Source: Pyrinomonadaceae bacterium
GTDB lineage: Bacteria > Acidobacteriota > Blastocatellia > Pyrinomonadales > Pyrinomonadaceae
Assembly: GCA_028284415.1 (NCBI GenBank)
Contig: JANQRU010000004.1
Coordinates: 1,178,001 to 1,242,000, forward strand
DNA length: 64,000 nucleotides
Reading direction: 5' to 3'
The notes beneath the pieces were generated by a model. That model saw only the letters and a list, made by a program, of their open reading frames with translations. It did no database searches and was not told the DNA's origin. Shown here piece after piece: positions 41,931 through 49,831 of this stretch (positions within the stretch are counted from its first letter, which is position 1; every line of letters starts with the position of its first letter). Both the position numbers and the translations under genes were made by a program.

Positions 41931-42599
41931 ATGGAAGATATGCGTTTTGTGCGAACAACTTTAATTCTGATCCTGACAGCCCTCATTATATCGGCGTGTG
42001 GCGGAAATTCATCTTCGGCAACTCCGATTGAAACCTTGAAGGCGTATTCAATCGCTGTCAAGAAAAAAGATGTGGCGATGATGAAAAAATTGCTTTCTGC
42101 TGCCTCTATGCAAATTCACGAGCAGGAAGCCAAAGCTCAGAATGTTTCGGTTGATGAAATAATTTTAAGAGATACGCTTTTCCCACCCGACCAGAGAGTT
42201 TTTGGATACAGAAACGAAAAAATTGAGGGCGATAAAGCAACTGTCGAAGTCAAAAATAATTTTGATGGCTACGATGTTATTTATCTCGTGAAAGAAGATG
42301 GTATCTGGAAAATTGATAAGAAGGGAACAAGCGATCAAATCTTAGATCAGGTTGAAGAAGATCAGAAGAAGCTTGACGACATTATCAATCAACAGAGAGA
42401 GCAGACAAATCAGGATGTAAACCAGATGGATGGGAATCAGAATACAAATACAAACCAAAATACAAACACAAATCCTGATGTGCCACTTCCCGGCGATCCC
42501 AACAATCCACTGCCGCCATCAAATGATCCGAATAATCCCGATAATCCTGATGTTCCGCAGGACAATATCGGGAATCCAAAAACACAACCACAAGGGTAA
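41931..42599 (+). CDS. DUF4878-like lipoprotein, Asn/Pro-rich tail
   Basis: A lipoprotein with lipobox ISAC. The mature domain (~110 residues) begins TPIETLKAYSIAVKKKDVAM and ends YLVKEDGIWKIDKKG, the NTF2-like DUF4878 pattern, with RNEKIEGDKATVEVKN in between. The C-terminal ~70 residues are low-complexity: a Gln/Asn stretch (NQNTNTNQNTNTN) then Pro/Asp/Asn repeats. It is the first of three tandem paralogues. An ATG three codons in (41940) is an alternative start. Function unknown; likely envelope-associated. Confidence 0.75.
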   Translation: MEDMRFVRTTLILILTALIISACGGNSSSATPIETLKAYSIAVKKKDVAMMKKLLSAASMQIHEQEAKAQNVSVDEIILRDTLFPPDQRVFGYRNEKIEGDKATVEVKNNFDGYDVIYLVKEDGIWKIDKKGTSDQILDQVEEDQKKLDDIINQQREQTNQDVNQMDGNQNTNTNQNTNTNPDVPLPGDPNNPLPPSNDPNNPDNPDVPQDNIGNPKTQPQG

Positions 42600-42607
42600 A
42601 TAAAATT

Positions 42608-43207
42608 ATGAAGTTCTATAAATTTTTAGTTATTGCAATACTTTCTGCATTTTTAATTAGTGCGTGTTCTTCTGCAGCTCCTGAAAAAGTCGGCGAAACA
42701 GATAAATCTAAAACAAACGAAACTGCAAAAGGCGGGAGCGATTCAGAAAAAAAAGAAGATTCGGAGAATAAAACAGAAGAAAAAGCCGAGAAAAAAGAGG
42801 GTTCAAATGAAACGGTTGAAGCTCCAAAACCCGGGATGAGCCCGTCGGAGGTTTTAAAGGCATTCAGCAAAGCTACTCAAACCAAAGACGCAGCAAAAAT
42901 CAAAAGCTTTCTTTCAAAAGGTTCGATTGCCGAAATTGAAAAATCAGCAAAAGAGCAGAAAACAACGGTTGAAGACTTGTTAACTGAAGGTGCAGAAGAA
43001 GACCCGATTGATCCTGAAATCCGCAATGAAAAGATTGATGGAAACACGGCGACGGTCGAGGTTAAAAATGAAACTCTAGGAAATTACGATGTGATGCCTT
43101 TTGTAAAAGAAGATGGCGTTTGGAAAATTGCCCTCGATAAATTTATGAAAGATATGCTGGAAAAAATTAACAAAAGCCAACAGCAGGCTCCCGTTGGAGA
43201 AGAGTAA
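42608..43207 (+). CDS. DUF4878-like lipoprotein, Lys/Glu linker
   Basis: A 199-residue lipoprotein (lipobox ISAC). Here the low-complexity segment (Lys/Glu/Ser, ~residues 25-70) lies between the lipidated Cys and the folded domain, rather than after it. The domain SPSEVLKAFSKATQTKDAAKI...RNEKIDGNTATVEVKN...FVKEDGVWKIALDKF is clearly paralogous to both neighbours. It lies 8 bp after the first paralogue, in the same operon. Confidence 0.75.
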   Translation: MKFYKFLVIAILSAFLISACSSAAPEKVGETDKSKTNETAKGGSDSEKKEDSENKTEEKAEKKEGSNETVEAPKPGMSPSEVLKAFSKATQTKDAAKIKSFLSKGSIAEIEKSAKEQKTTVEDLLTEGAEEDPIDPEIRNEKIDGNTATVEVKNETLGNYDVMPFVKEDGVWKIALDKFMKDMLEKINKSQQQAPVGEE

Positions 43208-43264
43208 GACCTTAAACAAAGAAAAATCACCCCTAAATCTATTAATCAAAAAAATATAAAACTT

Positions 43265-43789
43265 ATGAAGATCAAAACAGTTATTTTTATTTTAGTTGCT
43301 CTCTTTGTTGCCGCTTGTGGAGCAAGTGGTGACACATTTGAGCCGAAGACGATTATCAAAGAATATGTTCAGGCATTAAAAGAAAAAAATGTTGAGAAAA
43401 TAAAAGCGACAGCATCAACCAAAACAGTTAAGCTATTTGAAGATGCCGCCAAAGCACAGAAAAAATCTTTGGAGGAAATGATCAAAGAAAACCAGCCTGA
43501 AATCCAACCGATGCTCGAAAACCCCGAAATTCGCAATGAGAAGGTTGAAGGCGATAGAGCAACGGTTGAGATCAAGAATCCTAAAGACGGAAACTGGAGC
43601 AAGCTTGTTTTTGTAAAAGAAGAAAATCGCTGGAAAATCGGTGCGGGCGAAATGCTCGAAGATGTTCAAAAAGAAATTGAGAAAATGAAAGAAGAACAAA
43701 AACCCGCCGAAGATGATTCCGATAAGAAAGAAGAAGGGAAGGAAGAAACCAAAAAAGAAGAAAAATCAGAAAAGAAAGAAGATAAATAA
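43265..43789 (+). CDS. DUF4878-like lipoprotein, Lys/Glu tail
   Basis: A 174-residue lipoprotein (lipobox VAAC). The domain KTIIKEYVQALKEKNVEKIK...RNEKVEGDRATVEIKN...FVKEENRWKIGAGEM is the third paralogue; the C-terminal ~35 residues are almost only Lys, Glu and Asp. It is 57 bp after the second gene and 43 bp before the DUF1015 gene. The shared RNEK(I/V)xGxxATVE(V/I)KN core across three genes indicates tandem duplication. Confidence 0.75.
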   Translation: MKIKTVIFILVALFVAACGASGDTFEPKTIIKEYVQALKEKNVEKIKATASTKTVKLFEDAAKAQKKSLEEMIKENQPEIQPMLENPEIRNEKVEGDRATVEIKNPKDGNWSKLVFVKEENRWKIGAGEMLEDVQKEIEKMKEEQKPAEDDSDKKEEGKEETKKEEKSEKKEDK

Positions 43790-43832
43790 CAAAAACAAAT
43801 TTATAAACATTTTTAGGAGAAGTTTTTAAGAC

Positions 43833-45059
43833 GTGGCTACTATCAAACCCTTTAAGGCTTTGCGACCTGATAAAGAACAAGCAAAGCTCGTTTCTTGTGT
43901 GCCTTACGATGTTGTTTACGAATCAGAGGTACGTAAATTCATTTCAACAAATCCGCTTAGTTTTTTACGTGTAACCCGTGCTGAAGCAGAGTTTCTTGAA
44001 GATACAAAGCCTTCGCCCGAAGAAGTTTTTAAACGTGCGAAAGAAAACTTAGAAGAATTCATCAATAAAGAAATTTTGATGCAGGATGGAGAAGAAAGCA
44101 TCTATGTTTACAGAGTTTCAACCGAAGAGCATTCGCAGACGGGAGTTGTAGCTTGTTGTTCGATTGATGAATACGAAAAGGGAATTATCAAAAAGCACGA
44201 AAATGTTCGTCCTGACAAAGTGGAGGATCGAACAAATCACTTAATTACCTTGCAAGCACAGACGGGGCTTATATTTTTTGCATTTCGCGGAACGAATAAG
44301 ATCAAAGAATTAATCAATGAAACGGTTCACGAGCATCCGATGATTATGTTTCATTGTACGGACGGCATAAAACATACGGTCTGGCGTGCGGATAAAACCG
44401 AAGAATGGGTAGAAGCTTTTGAAGAAGTTCCTGCCTTGTATATTGCCGATGGGCATCATCGGGCTGAAAGTTCAAAGCGTGCGAGAGATCATTTTCGCTC
44501 GCAGAATCCAAATCACACGGGTGATGAATCATACAATTATGTCGTTGCTGGAATGTTTCCGGCAGATGATCTTCAAATCCTAGCTTACAATCGTGTGATA
44601 AAGGATTTAGGCAAAATGACCGATGAAGAATTCTTTGAAAAATTAAAAGAGAATTTTGAGATTTCCGAAACGGAAGAAAAACATCCATCGGAACACGGCG
44701 AAATTTGTATGTATCTGGATGGATTATGGTGGAGACTTCGATTTACGGGAGAACTGCCCGAAGATACCGATCCAAAAGACAAACTGGATGTAAGCATTTT
44801 GCAGCATTTTGTGCTTGATCCGATTCTGGGAATCAAGGATGTGCGAACAGATAAACGCATAGGCTTTGTCGGTGGGAAACGTGGAACTCAAGAATTGGAA
44901 AGACTCGTTGATGAAGGAGTTACAAAACTTGCTTTTTCGATGTTTCCAACAACCATGGATGATTTATTTGCAGTTTCTGACGTAAATGAAATTATGCCGC
45001 CAAAATCAACCTGGTTCGAGCCGAAACTTCAGGATGGTTTGTTAGTTCATATGATTTAG
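43833..45059 (+). CDS. DUF1015 family protein
   Basis: A 408-residue cytosolic protein of the DUF1015 family: IKPFKALRPDKEQAKLVSCVPYDV at the N-terminus, GIIKKHENVRPDKVEDRTNHL, YIADGHHRAESSKRARDHF and FVGGKRGTQELERLVDEG. The HxN/DR and GHHR motifs hint at a phosphatase- or kinase-like active site but no activity is established. In many genomes it sits near serine biosynthesis genes (serA/serC), which are not present here. The start is GTG 43833 with AGGAG 13 bp upstream. Confidence 0.85.
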   Translation: MATIKPFKALRPDKEQAKLVSCVPYDVVYESEVRKFISTNPLSFLRVTRAEAEFLEDTKPSPEEVFKRAKENLEEFINKEILMQDGEESIYVYRVSTEEHSQTGVVACCSIDEYEKGIIKKHENVRPDKVEDRTNHLITLQAQTGLIFFAFRGTNKIKELINETVHEHPMIMFHCTDGIKHTVWRADKTEEWVEAFEEVPALYIADGHHRAESSKRARDHFRSQNPNHTGDESYNYVVAGMFPADDLQILAYNRVIKDLGKMTDEEFFEKLKENFEISETEEKHPSEHGEICMYLDGLWWRLRFTGELPEDTDPKDKLDVSILQHFVLDPILGIKDVRTDKRIGFVGGKRGTQELERLVDEGVTKLAFSMFPTTMDDLFAVSDVNEIMPPKSTWFEPKLQDGLLVHMI

Positions 45060-45076
45060 AATTCGTCAGAAAGAAT

Positions 45077-45168
45077 AGAACGCGGATTACGCAGATTACA
45101 CGGATTCTTACAGATTTTTTCTAGAATAAATCCGCGAACATCCGCCTAATCTGTGAAATCCGCGTTCT
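45077..45168. repeat. CGGATTACGC-type inverted repeat, full copy
   Basis: The terminal arms AGAACGCGGATT (45077-45088) and AATCCGCGTTCT (45157-45168) are perfect complements; the interior repeats ACGGATT and AATCCGC units. It starts 18 bp after the DUF1015 stop, the same placement as the copy at 430-494. Confidence 0.75.
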
Positions 45169-45256
45169 ATTTTTGGTTAATTTCTATGATTTATGAGTTT
45201 GCAAATAGATTCTTAGAAAAGATTTTGGAAGATATTTGTTCCATTTTTTCTATTTT

Positions 45257-45913
45257 CTAAACCCAATTTCTTTCAAGCTGAATATCTCTAACACCATGCA
45301 GAAAACCATCGGATTTGTTCTTCAGTTTAATAATCGGTTGAAATCCACCCTTTCCTTTTAAGCCGCTGCGGATTCCATCGGTGATTAATCTATCTCCTTC
45401 AAACATTACCATATCAATCCAATCTTCTTTGAAAGTTTTGCCGGTCAAAGTGTAATGAATATGAGCAGGAGCTTGTCCGTTTGGATAAGGTGCGGGCTTT
45501 ATGGTTCGGATTTCATATCTGCCTTTTTTATCCGTCAGCATCCAACCGCGAAAACGTCCATGTAAAGGTTCGCCGTTTCTTCCGTAAATTCCTTTTATGT
45601 CAGTATGATAAGCATAGATCAAAATATTCGGGACAGGAGTTTTTCCATCAGGCATATAAACCGTTCCTGAAACTATTAGAGGTTCGCCTTCTTCGTTCTG
45701 CTTTGCAAAATTAGCACGCCAGCTAACATTTTCAGGAGCATCCTTCGCACCGCACCAATTACAATTTTCTTGTTTAGCATTTTTCTTGATTAATTCAATA
45801 TCGCTCAAATTTGCTTTTTCTTGTGCAGACGTGCAATTTGCCAAGAATGGAAAAGCAAAAGCGGCAGTCGAAATTTTCTTCAAAAAATCTCTGCGGTTTT
45901 CTTTATGCTTCAT
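45257..45913 (-). CDS. Secreted intradiol ring-cleavage dioxygenase-like protein
   Basis: A 218-residue protein with an RRDFLKK Tat-like motif followed by a hydrophobic run and lipobox-like FLANC. The fold is that of the protocatechuate 3,4-dioxygenase family: VSGTVYMPDGKTPVPNILIY, YHTDIKGIYG (first Tyr ligand), RGWMLTDKKGRYEIRTIKPAPYP (second Tyr) and AHIHYT (two His ligands). All four non-haem Fe(III) ligands are therefore in place. Exported dioxygenase-like proteins of this type are widespread; aromatic substrate unknown. Confidence 0.85.
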   Translation of the reverse strand: MKHKENRRDFLKKISTAAFAFPFLANCTSAQEKANLSDIELIKKNAKQENCNWCGAKDAPENVSWRANFAKQNEEGEPLIVSGTVYMPDGKTPVPNILIYAYHTDIKGIYGRNGEPLHGRFRGWMLTDKKGRYEIRTIKPAPYPNGQAPAHIHYTLTGKTFKEDWIDMVMFEGDRLITDGIRSGLKGKGGFQPIIKLKNKSDGFLHGVRDIQLERNWV

Positions 45914-46046
45914 AGAATTTTAAACTCCTTTTTTTGATGTTCTATATAAAATACACCAACACTGCTAAAATTGTGGCAATATTTGGATGTTAATATGTAA
46001 TTTAAAACATACTTACACTTAGCATCGTTAGAATTTGATTAGAATT

Positions 46047-46577
46047 ATGATGGAAACTGAGAGATTATTTTTACGAAAATTACAGGATTATGACATTGAT
46101 GAAATTTTCAAAATGCGTAGCGATGAAGAAATTATGCGTTACATACGCGAGCCGCAAACTGAGAAAAAGGAATCCTTAAATTGGATAAAAATGATCTCGG
46201 AGAAATGGGACACAGAAAAGATCGGTTTTTGTGGAGTGATTGAAAAAGAATCGAAAAGATTCGTCGGTTGGTGTGGGCTTTGGAAACTAAAAGAGACGAA
46301 TGAGATCGAAGTCGGATATGCCATCAATAAAAACTTTTGGAGAAAAGGCTATGCAACCGAAGCGGCTCAAAGATGTTTGGAATATGGGTTTGAAGAATTA
46401 AATTTAGAAAAAATTGTTGCAGTTGCTTATCCTGAAAACCAACCTTCTCAAAATGTTATGAAGCGGCTTGGGATGGATTATGTTGGTATCGGCAGGTTTT
46501 ACGATAGAGATTTAGTCCAATACGAAATTAAAAGAGAAACCTGGAAGGACTTACATAACGGAAATCCCGCAAATTAA
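46047..46577 (+). CDS. GNAT N-acetyltransferase, RimJ/RimL type (1 of 3)
   Basis: A ~176-residue GNAT acetyltransferase: ETERLFLRKLQDYDIDEIFK, VGYAINKNFWRKGYATEAAQ (the acetyl-CoA P-loop RKGYAT) and LNLEKIVAVAYPENQPSQNV. The start is ATG 46047-46049, with a second ATG adjacent. It is the first of three closely related genes in a row. Acceptor (ribosomal protein N-terminus, antibiotic or metabolite) unknown. Confidence 0.85.
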   Translation: MMETERLFLRKLQDYDIDEIFKMRSDEEIMRYIREPQTEKKESLNWIKMISEKWDTEKIGFCGVIEKESKRFVGWCGLWKLKETNEIEVGYAINKNFWRKGYATEAAQRCLEYGFEELNLEKIVAVAYPENQPSQNVMKRLGMDYVGIGRFYDRDLVQYEIKRETWKDLHNGNPAN

Positions 46578-46584
46578 GCTATCT

Positions 46585-47091
46585 ATGCTTGAAACAAAAA
46601 GACTCCTATTACGCAAATTTACGTCTGATGATTTTCAGCCTCTGCTTCATCATCGTTCAGATAAAGACGTTATGAAATATGTCGGCGGAACTCAAAGCCC
46701 TGAAAAAATCAAAGAAAAACTAAATTTATATTCTGATTTTTATAAGAAGAATGGATATGCTTTTTGTGCGATGATTTGGCGGGAAACAGATGAATTTATA
46801 GGAGTTGGAGGCTTGCAGCAATCTGAACCATCGTTTGAAACTGAAGTTGGATATACTGTCGATAAAAAATTTTGGGGAAGAGGGATTGCCACCGAATGCA
46901 CTTTAGGCTGTCTTGAGTTTGGGTTTAATAAAATCAACTTAGAAAAGATTATTGCCTTAACCCATTCACAAAATATTGGTTCAATCCGAGTTTTGGAGAA
47001 AGCTGGGATGAAATTTGACAAAGAAGTAAAAAATAACAACCAAAATTGGTTTAAATATAAATTGTTAAAGGAAGAATATGTTGGAAACTGA
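46585..47091 (+). CDS. GNAT N-acetyltransferase, RimJ/RimL type (2 of 3)
   Basis: A 168-residue paralogue: ETKRLLLRKFTSDDFQPLLHH, VGYTVDKKFWGRGIATECTL (P-loop GRGIAT) and INLEKIIALTHSQNIGSIRV. It is 7 bp downstream of the first GNAT gene and overlaps the third by 14 bp, so the three form one translational unit. Confidence 0.85.
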   Translation: MLETKRLLLRKFTSDDFQPLLHHRSDKDVMKYVGGTQSPEKIKEKLNLYSDFYKKNGYAFCAMIWRETDEFIGVGGLQQSEPSFETEVGYTVDKKFWGRGIATECTLGCLEFGFNKINLEKIIALTHSQNIGSIRVLEKAGMKFDKEVKNNNQNWFKYKLLKEEYVGN

Positions 47092-47593
47092 AAGACTTTT
47101 ACACCAAAAATTTACCTCCGATGATTTGGATAAATTAATCGAAATGCGGGCAGATGAAGACGTCATGAAAAATCTGGGTGGCAAGAAAATGCAGAATCCC
47201 AAAGCATTGAGAGAACGTCTGCAATTTTATATTTCCTGTTACGAAAAACAGATCGGAATGCACGCAATCGTTTGGAAAGAAAATGGAGAAATGATGGGAT
47301 GGAGCGGACTTCAGCCGCTTAAAGGAACCGATGAAATTGAGGTCAGTTATGGGATGATAAAAAAATATTGGGGAAAAGGAATCGGTTATGAAACAGCAAG
47401 ATTTTGGCTTGAATATGGTTTTGAAAAGCTTGGACTTGAAAGGATAGTTGCAGTTGCTGATAAAGAAAACATCGGTTCTTGGAAAATTATGGAAAAACTT
47501 GGAATGAAGTATGAAAAAGATGAGATACATTATGGTATGAAATGCGTTTTTTACGGAATTTCAAAAGAGGAGTTTTTAACAAAGGCACATTAA
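47078..47593 (+). CDS. GNAT N-acetyltransferase, RimJ/RimL type (3 of 3)
   Basis: A 171-residue paralogue: ETERLLHQKFTSDDLDKLIEM, VSYGMIKKYWGKGIGYETAR (P-loop GKGIGYE, with Gly in place of the usual Ala/Thr) and LGLERIVAVADKENIGSWKI. ATG 47078 lies inside the second gene, preceded by AGGAAG. Followed by an intrinsic terminator at 47631. Confidence 0.85.
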   Translation: MLETERLLHQKFTSDDLDKLIEMRADEDVMKNLGGKKMQNPKALRERLQFYISCYEKQIGMHAIVWKENGEMMGWSGLQPLKGTDEIEVSYGMIKKYWGKGIGYETARFWLEYGFEKLGLERIVAVADKENIGSWKIMEKLGMKYEKDEIHYGMKCVFYGISKEEFLTKAH

Positions 47594-47630
47594 AAAAATT
47601 GAATTAATAAAAGCATTTCATTTATAATTT

Positions 47631-47660
47631 AAACACGGTTTAACAAAGCCGTGTTTTTCT
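47631..47660 (+). terminator. Intrinsic terminator of the GNAT operon
   Basis: The stem AAACACGG/CCGTGTTT with a 10-base loop is followed by TTTCTTCTTT. It is 37 bp past the third GNAT stop. Confidence 0.8.
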
Positions 47661-47693
47661 TCTTTAAATTTATCTCTCAGACTTTCTAACCTT

Positions 47694-48218
47694 ATGAAAC
47701 CAAATATCCCCAAATTAGTTTTTGCCATTTTAGCTACAATTTATTTCCTATGGATTGCCATTGATCCGATGGAAGGCTCATTTTTAGATATTGTCGATTT
47801 ACCGATTCATGAAACGGGACACCTTTTGTTTCGCCCATTTGGCGAATTTATGATGATTGCAGGCGGTTCGCTTTTTCAGGTGATTATGCCAGCGATTTTC
47901 GTAGGGTATTTCTGGTGGCACGAAAAACCTTATTCCGCTGCATTTGTTTTATTCTGGGTTGGACAAAGTATTATAAACGTCTGGATTTATGCAAATGACG
48001 CAATCGTTATGCAACTCGTCTTAACAAGTGGTTTTACCGGAAGCGAGGGAAGTTTTCACGATTGGAATTATCTTTTAACTCGGACAGGTTTATTAGGTTC
48101 GCACTCAACTGTTGCTGGTTTTATAAGGCTTTTGGGAACTTTGACAATTCTTGCCGCTGCCGGATTAACAATTTATTTTAGCTTCAAGGATACAAATGAG
48201 ATGAGTGAGGCTTTATAG
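47694..48218 (+). CDS. Membrane protein with HExxH motif, putative intramembrane metalloprotease
   Basis: A 174-residue protein with four to five hydrophobic helices. PIHETGHLLF carries a full HExxH zinc-binding motif at the start of a membrane helix, as in M50-type intramembrane proteases; a candidate third ligand is the Asp in WIYANDAIVM or FHDWNYLL. The family resembles small DUF-type M50-like proteins of unknown substrate. It is a single gene between two terminators or gaps, 126 bp before the RRE/Tat/Cys gene. Confidence 0.6.
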   Translation: MKPNIPKLVFAILATIYFLWIAIDPMEGSFLDIVDLPIHETGHLLFRPFGEFMMIAGGSLFQVIMPAIFVGYFWWHEKPYSAAFVLFWVGQSIINVWIYANDAIVMQLVLTSGFTGSEGSFHDWNYLLTRTGLLGSHSTVAGFIRLLGTLTILAAAGLTIYFSFKDTNEMSEAL

Positions 48219-48344
48219 CAATATCTTGACTCAAACCTAATTAAAAATTACACTTCGTAAAAAATTAGCATCTAAAATTTCTTCCCAAAATGCTAATCCC
48301 ACATTTCTGAACATATTTTCTAAATCCCAAATAGGAGACCAAAA

Positions 48345-48869
48345 ATGAAGATTTTACCCCAAGCTCGAGCGTCAGATTTGGTAATTCAAGAAACAGAAAA
48401 TGAGACTTTAATTTACGATACACTAACCAACAATGCTATTTGCCTGAATGAAATGAGCACACTCATTTGGAATCATTGTGATGGCAAAACAAGATTTGAA
48501 TATTTGATCAAAGCATACAATTTGACGGAAGACTTAATAAATCTAGCTTTAGATGAATTTCAAAATTATAACCTACTTCAAGATGAAGTAATAACGGGCG
48601 TTCCTAGAGATAAGGTAGAAAGGAGGCGTTTTTTAGTAAGGGCGGCAGCCGTCGCGGCAGTTGCGATTCCAATAGTTAAAACAATCGTTGCACCACAAGC
48701 GGTATCTGCTCAGAGTGCATGTATTAGTGGTGTACATAATTATACTGCTCCTAGTCCTTCATGTGCTTCTGCTTGTCAAAATGCTTTTAATCCATCTGAC
48801 TGTTGCGGTAGTGTGCTTGGTTTTACTCATCCTCCGGTTACATGCAATTGTACTGTAGTTTGTAGTTAG
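48345..48869 (+). CDS. PqqD-like (RRE) domain fused to internal Tat-like signal and Cys-rich tail
   Basis: A 174-residue protein in three segments. Residues 1-~85 match the PqqD/RiPP recognition element fold (ETLIYDTLTNNAICLNEMSTL, IWNHCDGKTRFEYLI, ALDEFQNYNLL). Residues 93-124 read RRRFLVRAAAVAAVAIPIVK then a hydrophobic stretch ending AVSAQ: a twin-Arg, Tat-like export signal located internally. Residues 125-174 contain eight Cys (126, 140, 144, 153, 154, 167, 169, 173) among Ser, Thr and Pro, with SDCCG and CNCTVVC. PqqD domains normally present a precursor leader to a radical SAM enzyme; none is in this window. RBS TAGGAG lies 12 bp before ATG. Upstream is an HExxH membrane protein; downstream a strong terminator. 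Could be a RiPP-like or disulfide-rich exported product; I know similar acidobacterial annotations but no characterised function. Confidence 0.75.
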   Translation: MKILPQARASDLVIQETENETLIYDTLTNNAICLNEMSTLIWNHCDGKTRFEYLIKAYNLTEDLINLALDEFQNYNLLQDEVITGVPRDKVERRRFLVRAAAVAAVAIPIVKTIVAPQAVSAQSACISGVHNYTAPSPSCASACQNAFNPSDCCGSVLGFTHPPVTCNCTVVCS

Positions 48870-48968
48870 GTACTGATATAAGCACAAAATAATTATGTAA
48901 TATGGTTCTAGTACTTAATGAAATAATAAAGAGCAGTTTTGCTTAAATTTTGTTGAAGTTGACGCATT

Positions 48969-49020
48969 AAATCATTTACCGCAAAATAGATTCATAAATT
49001 TTGCGGTAAATGATTTTTTT
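48969..49020 (+). terminator. 19-bp perfect hairpin terminator abutting the SDR start
   Basis: The left arm AAATCATTTACCGCAAAAT (48969-48987) and its exact complement (48998-49016) flank a 10-base loop and continue into a T-run to 49020. The SDR ATG is at 49021-49023, so the structure occupies the position a ribosome site would. Confidence 0.85.
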
Positions 49021-49830
49021 ATGAAAGCGACACTTATCACAGGAGCATCAAGCGGAATTGGAGAAGCATTTGCACGAAGGCTTGCCCACGAAAACCACAA
49101 CCTTGTTTTGGTTGCACGCAATGAAAAAAAACTTGCCGCTCTCTGTGATCAATTGATGCTTGAAAATGAGATTATGGCTCATTATGTAGCGATTGATCTC
49201 AACGATTATCAAGCCGATCTGCGACTCTTCAAAGAAACCACCAATCACGGAATGGAAATCGAATGGCTGATAAATAATGCAGGTTTTGGTTCGATGGGAG
49301 ATTTTGCCGATCTTGATATTGAAAATGAACTCGAAATGATTAGCTTAAATGTGATGGCTCTCGTTGCTCTGACTCATCGCTACTTGCAGATTATGCGTGA
49401 GAGAGGAAGCGGAACGATCATTAACGTTTCTTCGACAGCGAGTTTTCAACCGATTCCATTTATGGCGACATACGCCGCCACAAAAGCATTTGTCACATCA
49501 TTTACCGAAGCTCTCGCCGAAGAAAATCGTCCGCACGGAATCCGTTTCTTAAACCTTTGCCCAGGAGCAACCGAAACAAACTTTTTTGCCGCTTCAGATA
49601 TTAAAGACCCCATCAAAGTTAAAGGAACACAGACTGCCGAAGAGGTTGTTGATGCCGCTCTGGAGGCTCTTGAAAAAGGAAAATCGAGCGTGGTTTCGGG
49701 GTGGACGAATTATTTTGTAGCAAAACTTGGAAACATCGCACCAAATTCAATTGTTACAAAACAAATCAGTAAGGTTCTACGTCCAAAAGTTGAAAAAGAC
49801 AAGCAGGCGAAAAAATTAGAGTCAGAATGA
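49021..49830 (+). CDS. Short-chain dehydrogenase/reductase
   Basis: A 269-residue classical SDR: nucleotide motif TGASSGIGEA, NNAGFGSMGDF, catalytic Ser in NVSSTAS, and YAATKAF with catalytic Tyr and Lys, so the Asn-Ser-Tyr-Lys tetrad is complete. Substrate unknown. The ATG directly follows the T-run of a long terminator-like hairpin with no Shine-Dalgarno sequence; initiation may be leaderless. The stop codon at 49828-49830 abuts the repeat at 49832. Confidence 0.88.
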   Translation: MKATLITGASSGIGEAFARRLAHENHNLVLVARNEKKLAALCDQLMLENEIMAHYVAIDLNDYQADLRLFKETTNHGMEIEWLINNAGFGSMGDFADLDIENELEMISLNVMALVALTHRYLQIMRERGSGTIINVSSTASFQPIPFMATYAATKAFVTSFTEALAEENRPHGIRFLNLCPGATETNFFAASDIKDPIKVKGTQTAEEVVDAALEALEKGKSSVVSGWTNYFVAKLGNIAPNSIVTKQISKVLRPKVEKDKQAKKLESE

Positions 49831-49831
49831 T

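Noticed and set aside
42385..42591. Low-complexity minus-strand frame opposite the Asn/Pro tail
   Set aside because: Arises from the repetitive codons of the lipoprotein tail.
49048..49248. Minus-strand 66-codon frame within the SDR gene
   Set aside because: Shadow of the SDR coding strand; no domain, and the SDR tetrad is intact.
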